DNA from: an uncultured Bacilli bacterium
Lineage (GTDB): Bacteria; Bacillota_I; Bacilli_A; RF39; UBA660
Reading direction: 5' to 3'
Length of the DNA: 11,802 nt
NCBI GenBank assembly: GCA_905235875.1
Contig: CAJONL010000028.1
Location: forward strand, 1 to 11,802
The position numbers were made by a program, and so were the translations under genes. Below, in pieces: positions 6,131-11,802 of the stretch. Within the stretch, counting starts at the first letter, position 1. The number at the start of each line of letters is the position of its first letter. The notes under the pieces are model-generated. The model saw only the letters and a program-made list of their open reading frames with translations, was not told the DNA's origin and did not search any database.

Positions 6131-7318
6131 ATGAATAATAGTTATATAGTAATAAATGATATAAAATATGTATTTAAATATGAAAATAAAAGTACAAAGA
6201 TTTATAAAGAAATAAATAATGAATTAATTAGTCTTACAGATGATGAGCATAATATGATTACTAGCATTTTAAATAGTAATAAAGGTACTAGATATTATAA
6301 AAAAATAGATAGTATTATTGCAAGGAATAAAAATATTAGTGATGAAAAAAAACAAAGTATATTTCCTTATTTAAAATGGCTAGAAGGTATAATACCAGAT
6401 GGTTGCAAAAAGATTTTTTATAACAATTTAGAAACAGTTAAAATAGAATTTAATTTGGATAATAACCTTTCTCATATTAGTAATAAGGATATAGAAGATG
6501 ATTCATATAGTTATTTTGATGTATATGACAATACTCTTCATATATCAAAAAAATTTATAGTTGATGCTTTTAAAAGGGCAAAGTATTTAGATGAGGTTAA
6601 TATAGATTATTTAGAACAAGATTATGGTGCTGAGTTTTTACATGAACTTATACATATGGCATCATCTTATAAGAAAGAAAAAGAGTTTTTTATTGGTTTT
6701 GATTATTATTGTAAAGACAATGATGATTCATCATTAGAAAATAGGGGACTTACCGAGGGCTTAACAGAGTTTATTTCTTCTGAAAAGTTTAAGGGTAATA
6801 AGTATTCAGGTAGGTTTGTTTCTTATTTTAAAGAGGTACAATTAGCTAAGCAATTAATGCTTATTTTAGGAAAAGATGTAATGTATGAATCATTTTTTAG
6901 AGGAGATGGTATTTTTCCTTTAGAATTTGAATTAAATAAGTTGGGAATTTCATATGATGAAACATATGCTTTGTTTAGAAATATAGAAAACAATTTTACA
7001 GTTAATACTTTAAATGATGTTGATAGAACTAAGTATAATACTTATAATAGTTTTGATTATAATATAAAAGAACAAAACTTTTTAGCTAATGCACAAGATA
7101 TATTACTTACTGCGCTAGAACAAAAATTATATATTTTAGAGCAAGAAGGTAATATTGAAGAAATATATAATATTTTAGAAGAATATAAGGATAGCATTAT
7201 AACTTATAATAGTTTAGATTCTGTTGGTATAAATAGTAATATTTATGCAGGTTTAGATGATAATGCTATGAGATATAATAAAATAGCAAGATATTTTACT
7301 GAGAAAAGAACAAGATAA
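6131..7318 (+). CDS. Putative zinc metallopeptidase (HExxH), unclassified family
   Basis: ATG 6131 follows GAGGTG (6121-6126). The 395-residue product has HELIH at 171-175 (zinc ligands His171 and His175, catalytic Glu172) and a downstream GLTEGLTEF segment (206-214), whose Glu209 or Glu213 is placed as the third ligand of a gluzincin. The N-terminal 160 residues are Asn/Lys/Tyr-rich. The C-terminal third is helical and includes a charged stretch (about 325-355). There is no signal peptide or membrane helix, so it is probably cytosolic or leaves the cell by another route. I cannot assign it to a named peptidase family and the target is unknown. It sits 18 nt behind the HAD gene, with a terminator straight after it, so the pair forms a unit. 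Metallopeptidase activity is inferred from the motif only. Confidence 0.7.
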   Translation: MNNSYIVINDIKYVFKYENKSTKIYKEINNELISLTDDEHNMITSILNSNKGTRYYKKIDSIIARNKNISDEKKQSIFPYLKWLEGIIPDGCKKIFYNNLETVKIEFNLDNNLSHISNKDIEDDSYSYFDVYDNTLHISKKFIVDAFKRAKYLDEVNIDYLEQDYGAEFLHELIHMASSYKKEKEFFIGFDYYCKDNDDSSLENRGLTEGLTEFISSEKFKGNKYSGRFVSYFKEVQLAKQLMLILGKDVMYESFFRGDGIFPLEFELNKLGISYDETYALFRNIENNFTVNTLNDVDRTKYNTYNSFDYNIKEQNFLANAQDILLTALEQKLYILEQEGNIEEIYNILEEYKDSIITYNSLDSVGINSNIYAGLDDNAMRYNKIARYFTEKRTR

Positions 7319-7364
7319 AAAAAGAAAAAATATAATACTTTACTTTAATATTTTTTCTTTTTTT
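7317..7364 (+). terminator. A/T-only long-stem terminator
   Basis: AAAAAAAGAAAAAATAT (7317-7333) pairs perfectly with 7348-7364, 17 bp around a 14-nt loop, and starts inside the TAA stop. One G-C pair is present. T-rich sequence continues to about 7372, right up to the topA -35 box. Confidence 0.75.
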
Positions 7365-7372
7365 TCTTTTTC

Positions 7373-7401
7373 TTGACATATGATTAATTATATTGTATAA
7401 A
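7373..7401 (+). promoter_or_regulatory. topA promoter
   Basis: TTGACA (7373-7378), a 17-nt spacer and TATAAA (7396-7401) predict a start near 7408. That leaves a leader of about 15 nt, consisting of little more than the ribosome binding site AGGAAGTG (7410-7417). Confidence 0.8.
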
Positions 7402-7422
7402 TTATTTTTAGGAAGTGAAAAA

Positions 7423-9447
7423 ATGAAGAACTTAGTTATTGTGGAATCTCCTTCTAAGAGTAAAACAATTGAAAAATATTTAGGTAAAGATTACAAAGTT
7501 GTATCTTCTAAAGGACATATAAGGGATCTTACTACTACAGGAAAATATGGTTTTGGTGTAGATGTGGATAATGGTTTTAAACCTAGTTATGCTCCGATTA
7601 AGGGTAAAAAAAGTACTATTACCGAGTTAAAAAAACTTGGTAAAGAAGCCGACTTTATCTATCTTGCATCAGATCCCGACCGTGAGGGGGAAGCAATTAG
7701 TTGGCACCTTAAAGATGCTATGGGACTTTCTGATTCTGACTATGATAGAGTAGTATTTAATGAAATTACAAAAGATAAAGTACTTGAATCTTTTAAACAT
7801 CCTAGAAAAATTGATGATAATTTAGTTAAATCACAAGAAACAAGAAGAATACTTGATCGTATTATAGGCTTTAGACTATCTAAATTAATGCAAAGTAAAA
7901 CAGGAGGTAAAAGTGCAGGTAGGGTACAATCTGTTGCCTTAAAATTAATAGTAGATCGTGAACGTGAAATAGAGGCTTTTATCCCAGAAGAGTACTATAC
8001 TATTACTGGTGTTTTTGATGAGTTTGAATCTAATCTTTTTGCATATAAAGATAAAGATATTGAAATAAAAAGTGAAGAAGAAAAAAATAAAATAATGGAA
8101 GCTTTAAGTAGTACTTTTACTATTAAAGATATTGAAACAAAAGATAAAAATAAGAAAGCTAAAGCACCATTTACTACTTCAACACTTCAGCAAACTGCTT
8201 CTACTAGAATTGGCTTTTCTGGTAAAAAGACAATGAGTATTGCTCAAAAATTATATGAAGGTATAGATATAGGTAGTGATAGAGTAGGTTTAATTACTTA
8301 TATGAGAACTGATTCTATTAGACTTTCTGATGATTTTATAAAAAGTTGTTATGCTTTTATAGATAAAAATTATGGTAAAGAATATGTTGGTTACGTAAAG
8401 CAAAGTAAAAAAACTGAAAATGTTCAAGATGCTCACGAAGGTATTAGACCTACGGATATTAATAGAACTCCAGAGGAAATGAAAAAGTATCTTACTCCTG
8501 ATGAGTATAAACTTTATAAATTAATATATGTGAGAGCTTTATCATCACTAATGAAGGATGCTAAGGCTAAAACTACTACTATTACTTTAGATAATAATGA
8601 TTATCTATTTAAAACTACAGGTAGTATTATTACATTTGATGGTTACTTAAAACTATATAGTGAATATGAATCAAGCGAAGATAAGATACTTCCTGATTTA
8701 AGTGATAAACTTGGTAATACTATTGAAAGTAATGATATAATTGATGAAAAGCATTTTACTAAACCTAAACCTAGATATACTGAAGCAAAACTAATTAAAG
8801 AGCTTGAAGAATTAGGAATAGGGCGTCCTTCTACTTATGTTAGTATTATTGATACATTAAAAGTAAGAAACTATATAAAACTTGAAGATAAAAAATTTTA
8901 TCCTACAGAAGTGGGAATTGAAATAACAGATAAGCTTCAAGAATACTTCTCTAATATAATAAATGTTGAATATACTAGCAATATGGAAAATGATTTAGAT
9001 AGAATAGCAGATGGGAAAAAAGTATGGAATGAAGTATTACAAGAATTTTATACACCATTTGAAGATTTAGTACAAAAAGCATTTCATAATATGGAGAAAA
9101 AACCACCTGAAGAAACTGGAGAAAAATGTCCAGAATGTGGTAATCCTTTAGTAATTAGAAAAGGAAAATTTGGTGCTTTTACAGCATGTTCTAATTATCC
9201 TGAATGTAAATATATAAAAAAGGAAGAGAAAAAAGAAATTATAGTATGTGACTGTCCTAATTGTGATGGTAAGATAATTGAAAGAAAGACAAGAAGAGGG
9301 AAAGTATTTTACGGATGTAATAATTTTCCTAAGTGTAAAACTGCTTTTTGGGATAAGCCTACAGATAAGAAGTGCCCTGAATGCAATAATATATTACTAG
9401 AAACTAAAAGTGGTTTAAAATGTAGTACTTGTGATTATTCAGAATAG
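7423..9447 (+). CDS. topA: DNA topoisomerase I (type IA)
   Basis: The 674-residue enzyme relaxes negatively supercoiled DNA by cutting one strand. The N-terminal Toprim domain has Glu8 (VESPSKSKTI) and the metal-binding DPDREGE (84-90). The catalytic tyrosine is Tyr293 in YMRTDS. The strand-gate segment around GIGRPSTY (465-472) is intact. The C-terminus has three four-cysteine zinc ribbons: C569/C572/C589/C595, C611/C614/C632/C638 and C651/C654/C667/C670, as in many Bacillota TopA proteins. Length and motif order are normal. ATG 7423 was chosen because it follows AGGAAGTG and gives the usual MKNLVIVESP start; an in-frame TTG at 7393 overlaps the -10 box. Codon use is less AT-skewed than in the HAD-zincin pair upstream. 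Confidence 0.97.
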   Translation: MKNLVIVESPSKSKTIEKYLGKDYKVVSSKGHIRDLTTTGKYGFGVDVDNGFKPSYAPIKGKKSTITELKKLGKEADFIYLASDPDREGEAISWHLKDAMGLSDSDYDRVVFNEITKDKVLESFKHPRKIDDNLVKSQETRRILDRIIGFRLSKLMQSKTGGKSAGRVQSVALKLIVDREREIEAFIPEEYYTITGVFDEFESNLFAYKDKDIEIKSEEEKNKIMEALSSTFTIKDIETKDKNKKAKAPFTTSTLQQTASTRIGFSGKKTMSIAQKLYEGIDIGSDRVGLITYMRTDSIRLSDDFIKSCYAFIDKNYGKEYVGYVKQSKKTENVQDAHEGIRPTDINRTPEEMKKYLTPDEYKLYKLIYVRALSSLMKDAKAKTTTITLDNNDYLFKTTGSIITFDGYLKLYSEYESSEDKILPDLSDKLGNTIESNDIIDEKHFTKPKPRYTEAKLIKELEELGIGRPSTYVSIIDTLKVRNYIKLEDKKFYPTEVGIEITDKLQEYFSNIINVEYTSNMENDLDRIADGKKVWNEVLQEFYTPFEDLVQKAFHNMEKKPPEETGEKCPECGNPLVIRKGKFGAFTACSNYPECKYIKKEEKKEIIVCDCPNCDGKIIERKTRRGKVFYGCNNFPKCKTAFWDKPTDKKCPECNNILLETKSGLKCSTCDYSE

Positions 9448-9456
9448 TAGTATTAT

Positions 9457-9485
9457 TTGACATTATTAAATCTTTTTGATATTAT
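9457..9485 (+). promoter_or_regulatory. argS T-box promoter
   Basis: TTGACA (9457-9462), a 17-nt spacer and TATTAT (9480-9485) begin 10 nt after the topA stop. The predicted start, about 9492, leaves about 20 nt before T-box Stem I, which fits. Confidence 0.75.
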
Positions 9486-9487
9486 TT

Positions 9488-9538
9488 AAGAGGTTTTATT
9501 TCTTGTGATTATTAAAGAAATAGTAATAAGAACCTTTT
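9488..9538 (+). terminator. Possible weak topA terminator overlapping the argS leader
   Basis: AAGAGGTT (9488-9495) pairs with AACCTTTT (9531-9538), then TTATT (9496-9500) with AATAA (9525-9529) across a bulged G, followed by ACTTT. It is the only hairpin between topA and argS outside the T-box. The T tract is short, and the 3' arm is also the 5' strand of T-box Stem I. Confidence 0.3.
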
Positions 9539-9702
9539 ACTTTAGTGAGTTTGGGATAGTGGGAACCAAATAGTAAAAATCTTATGAACGCGTCTTTATA
9601 GCAAGACCGGATTATTCCGTTATAAATTTAAGTGCATAGAGTCCTATGAAGTAAGGTGGTACCGTAGATTTATTTACCCTTAGTTTATAGGATTTTTATT
9701 TT
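9511..9702 (+). promoter_or_regulatory. T-box riboswitch, tRNA-Arg responsive (argS leader)
   Basis: All parts are visible. Stem I: TAAAGA (9513-9518)/TCTTTA (9593-9598); a specifier loop of AATAGTA (9519-9525) opposite GAACGCG (9586-9592); ATAAGA (9526-9531)/TCTTAT (9580-9585); TTTTAC/GTAAAA; an AG bulge (TTTAGTGAG); and the apical TTTGG/CCAAA (9550-9570). The candidate specifier is CGC (9589-9591), an Arg codon preceded by GAA and followed by a purine, as is usual. Stem II is GACCGGATTATTCCGTTAT (9605-9623). The T-box AAGGTGGTACCG (9653-9664) forms the antiterminator TAAGG/CCTTA with a TGGTACC bulge and a GTAGA/TTTAC helix. AGTCCTAT (9640-9647) pairs with ATAGGATT (9687-9694) before a T run, as the terminator. 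Uncharged tRNA-Arg should favour readthrough into argS. Confidence 0.92.
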
Positions 9703-9718
9703 GAAAGGGTTGATAAAT

Positions 9719-11413
9719 ATGATAGAATTAATAGAAAAAGTTTTAGAAAATGCATTTAATGAACTGGGTTATACTGAATTTAATAAAGTTAGTATTTCAA
9801 GTAGAAAAGAATTATGTGATTATCAAATTAATACTGTATTTGCAATAGCTAAAAAAGAAAAGAAAAATCCTATGGAAATAGGAAGTTTAATAGTGGATAA
9901 AATAAATAGTATTGATAACTTTTCAGATTACTTCAAAAAAGTAGAGTTTTGTATACCAGGATTTATTAATATAACTTTAAGTGATGAATTTATTACTAAT
10001 GTTTTAATTGAATATAAAAATAATAATTTTGGTATTGAAAAAACAGGTAATAATGATGTTGTAGTAATAGATTACGGTGGTCCAAATATTGCAAAACCAC
10101 TTCATGTAGGACATCTAAGACCAGCTATTATTGGACAAGCAATTTATAATATTTTAAAAGAAGTAGGTTATAAGACAATAGGTGATGTTCACTTAGGTGA
10201 TATAGGACTTCAAATGGGACAAGTAATACTTGGACTTATGGATGGCGGATATAAACCTGAAGATATTGATATTGAACTTTTACAAAAAATATATCCAAAG
10301 TACAGTGCATTATGTAAATCAGATGACACTATAGCAGAAAAATGCCGTGAAATAACAAAAGAGTTACAAAGTGGTAATGAACTATATAATTCATATTTTA
10401 AAGTAATGCATAAAGTAAGTCTTGATGATATTAAAAGACTATACAAATTTCTTGGAGTAGATTTTGATTATTGGTATGGAGAAAAAGATAGTTATAAATA
10501 TATACCCGATTTAATGAATTTCTTAAATGAAAAAGGAGTACTCGAAGAAGATGATGGTGCTAAAATTGTAAGAGTAGCAAAAGAAGATGATAAGAAAAAT
10601 ATTCCTCCACTATTAATTCAAGGTAAAAGTGGAGCATACTTATATGATACTTCTGATATAGCAACAGTTTATCAAAGGATGAAAGATTTTAGCCCTAAAT
10701 ATATTTTATATGTAGTAGATAATAGACAATCACTTCACTTTGAACAACTGTTTAGAGCTTGTGAAAAGTCACAGCTTACTCCAGGAGTAGTTTTGGAACA
10801 TAATAAATTTGGTACAGTAAATGGTCCTGATGGTAAGCCATTTAAAACAAGAAGTGGGGAAACATTAAAATTAGATGATTTAATCTCTGAAGTAAAAGAA
10901 AAATTTATATCTAAAAAAGAATCTAATAAAGATATGAATAAAGAAGATATTGATAAAATAGTTAATGCAATAATTAAATATGCAGACTTACAAAATAATA
11001 GGGAAAGAGATTATATTTTTGATATAGATAAGTTCTCAGATGTAAATGGTAAAACAGGTCCATACCTGTTATATACAGCAGTAAGAATTAAAAAGATAAT
11101 CGAAGCAAATAAAACAAGTAGTAGTGATATTAATAATACAATTTATAATGAAACAGATAGAGATTTAAGAATGAAACTTTTGGAAGCTCCTAAAGAAGTA
11201 TATAAAGCAGTAACTGAAAGAATGCCACATTATATTGCAGATTATCTATATGATTTGTGTACAGTAATAAATAATTTCTATCAAAATAATAATATATCTA
11301 ATCTAGAAGATAAAGATAAAAAAGATACATGGGTTAATTTACTTGATTACACATATAAATTAATGGAAAAATTACTTAGTTTATTAGTAATAGAAATACC
11401 AGAAGAAATGTAA
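9719..11413 (+). CDS. argS: Arginyl-tRNA synthetase
   Basis: This class Ia enzyme joins arginine to tRNA-Arg in the cytosol. With the ATG at 9719 it is 564 residues, normal for bacterial ArgRS. The N-terminal tRNA-binding domain (about 1-110) is followed by the catalytic core with the HIGH-type motif HVGH (129-132, in PNIAKPLHVGHLRP). KPFKTRSG (373-380) sits where other class I enzymes carry KMSKS. The DALR helical anticodon-binding domain occupies about 440-564. Start choice: AAAGGG (9705-9710) precedes ATG 9719, whereas in-frame TTG 9701 lies in the terminator T run. It is governed by the T-box directly upstream and ends in its own terminator. Confidence 0.97.
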   Translation: MIELIEKVLENAFNELGYTEFNKVSISSRKELCDYQINTVFAIAKKEKKNPMEIGSLIVDKINSIDNFSDYFKKVEFCIPGFINITLSDEFITNVLIEYKNNNFGIEKTGNNDVVVIDYGGPNIAKPLHVGHLRPAIIGQAIYNILKEVGYKTIGDVHLGDIGLQMGQVILGLMDGGYKPEDIDIELLQKIYPKYSALCKSDDTIAEKCREITKELQSGNELYNSYFKVMHKVSLDDIKRLYKFLGVDFDYWYGEKDSYKYIPDLMNFLNEKGVLEEDDGAKIVRVAKEDDKKNIPPLLIQGKSGAYLYDTSDIATVYQRMKDFSPKYILYVVDNRQSLHFEQLFRACEKSQLTPGVVLEHNKFGTVNGPDGKPFKTRSGETLKLDDLISEVKEKFISKKESNKDMNKEDIDKIVNAIIKYADLQNNRERDYIFDIDKFSDVNGKTGPYLLYTAVRIKKIIEANKTSSSDINNTIYNETDRDLRMKLLEAPKEVYKAVTERMPHYIADYLYDLCTVINNFYQNNNISNLEDKDKKDTWVNLLDYTYKLMEKLLSLLVIEIPEEM

Positions 11414-11433
11414 GAGGCAAGTCCTCTTTTTTT
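11412..11433 (+). terminator. argS terminator
   Basis: AAGAGG (11412-11417) pairs with CCTCTT (11423-11428) around loop CAAGT, followed by T's to 11433. The 5' arm begins inside the TAA stop codon. Confidence 0.85.
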
Positions 11434-11518
11434 CTATGATAATTTTTAAATAATTTATAAAATATATTTAAGGGAAAAGTACTTTTATAGTTCTATAGTA
11501 TAATAGAGGTGAAAAAAT

Positions 11519-11802
11519 ATGAACTATTATACTGAAATAAAAGACAAATTAATAAAAGAAGAAATATATTCTAGGGTAAAAGACTATACTAAAGATTTAA
11601 ACAAAGTAAAAACATATTATGAAGTAGGGAAATTATTAAGTAAAGCAGGGAAAAAATATAATTAAACAGTATTCAGAAAAACTAGTCATTGATGTTGGTA
11701 AAAAATATAATACGAGTACTCTTTATAAAATAAGACAATTTTATGAAGTGTTTAGTAATTCAAAATTGGAACCAATGGTTCCAATTTTGAATTGGAGTCA
11801 TT
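11519..11802 (+). pseudogene. DUF1016/YhcG-type nuclease gene, frame broken, 3' end outside window
   Basis: ATG 11519 follows AGAGGTG (11505-11511). The first frame gives 48 residues (MNYYTEIKDKLIKEEIYSRV...KTYYEVGKLLSKAGKKYN) and stops at TAA 11663-11665. The next frame then continues from 11658 as IIKQYSEKLVIDVGKKYN, followed by an LYKIRQFYEVF segment and an NWSH end, and stays open to the window edge. Together they read like the N-terminal DUF1016 domain of PDDEXK-superfamily YhcG proteins, including the YYEVGKLL, RQFY and WSH landmarks. Compared with my memory of the family, a few residues are missing between AGK and IIK, so a small deletion (for example 8 nt) is as likely as one extra A in the six-A run at 11651-11656. 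A TATAAT at 11499 is too close to the ribosome binding site to be a convincing promoter. DUF1016 genes often sit in accessory or restriction-related loci. Confidence 0.7.
11757..11793. repeat. Perfect 37-bp palindrome inside the DUF1016-like gene
   Basis: AATTCAAAATTGGAACCA (11757-11774) and TGGTTCCAATTTTGAATT (11776-11793) are exact reverse complements around a single A at 11775. It falls inside the coding frame, at the residues just before the family's WSH landmark. No T run follows in the visible sequence, so it does not look like a terminator. Confidence 0.95.

Noticed and set aside
7393..7422. Upstream TTG start that would add ten residues to TopA
   Set aside because: It overlaps the -10 box; ATG 7423 has a good ribosome binding site and the family-typical N-terminus.
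9701..9718. Upstream TTG start for ArgRS
   Set aside because: It sits in the T run of the T-box terminator and has no ribosome binding site; ATG 9719 does.
10210..10446. Open frame of 78 codons on the minus strand
   Set aside because: It is antisense to the conserved ArgRS core and shows no start signals or recognisable protein features.
11757..11793. Terminator or mobile-element end
   Set aside because: No T run follows within the visible sequence, the palindrome lies in an open coding frame, and no target duplication or transposase is seen.

Overview
The window is very AT-rich DNA with A/T-ending codons (AGA for most arginines), strong AGGTG/GGGGGA ribosome binding sites, TTGACA-17-TATAAT type promoters, intrinsic terminators, a T-box leader and a sortase-type surface protein. 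Together these point to a low-GC Bacillota (Firmicutes), perhaps a gut Bacilli/Erysipelotrichia-like or Clostridia lineage; the genus cannot be read from this sequence. TGA is used as a true stop (genes ending at 5263 and 6112), so this is not a Mycoplasma-type code 4 genome. All confident genes are on the + strand.

Layout. (1) 3-3386: the 3' part of a large secreted, wall-anchored adhesin (unknown N-terminal region, isopeptide/DUF11-like modules, tandem MucBP repeats, LPNTD sorting signal), closed by a terminator. (2) 3574-3819: a small two-helix membrane protein with its own candidate promoter and terminator. (3) 3909-4471: a near-perfect sigma-A promoter, a leader made of two abutting hairpins, a 143-residue protein of unknown function, and a terminator whose stem contains the stop codon. 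(4) 4487-5263: a membrane-anchored SGNH/GDSL hydrolase, followed by an intergenic stretch with a decayed piece of a second SGNH gene. (5) 5513-7318: a probable two-gene unit, a HAD-family hydrolase (TTG start) and an unclassified HExxH metallopeptidase-like protein, ended by a 17-bp A/T hairpin. (6) 7373-9447: promoter and topA, DNA topoisomerase I. (7) 9457-11433: promoter, complete T-box leader (candidate CGC arginine specifier), argS and terminator. (8) 11519-end: a DUF1016/YhcG-type nuclease gene with a broken reading frame and a perfect 37-bp palindrome, cut by the window end.

The housekeeping block (topA, argS) is conventional and argS is evidently controlled by uncharged tRNA-Arg. The surface and accessory block (adhesin, SGNH hydrolase, HAD plus zincin) is more variable. 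The items most worth a second look are the two-hairpin leader before the unknown 143-residue gene, the HAD-zincin pair, the nested terminator/antiterminator geometry of the argS T-box, and the palindrome in the damaged DUF1016 gene. I did not find a clear multi-gene novel defence or biosynthetic system.
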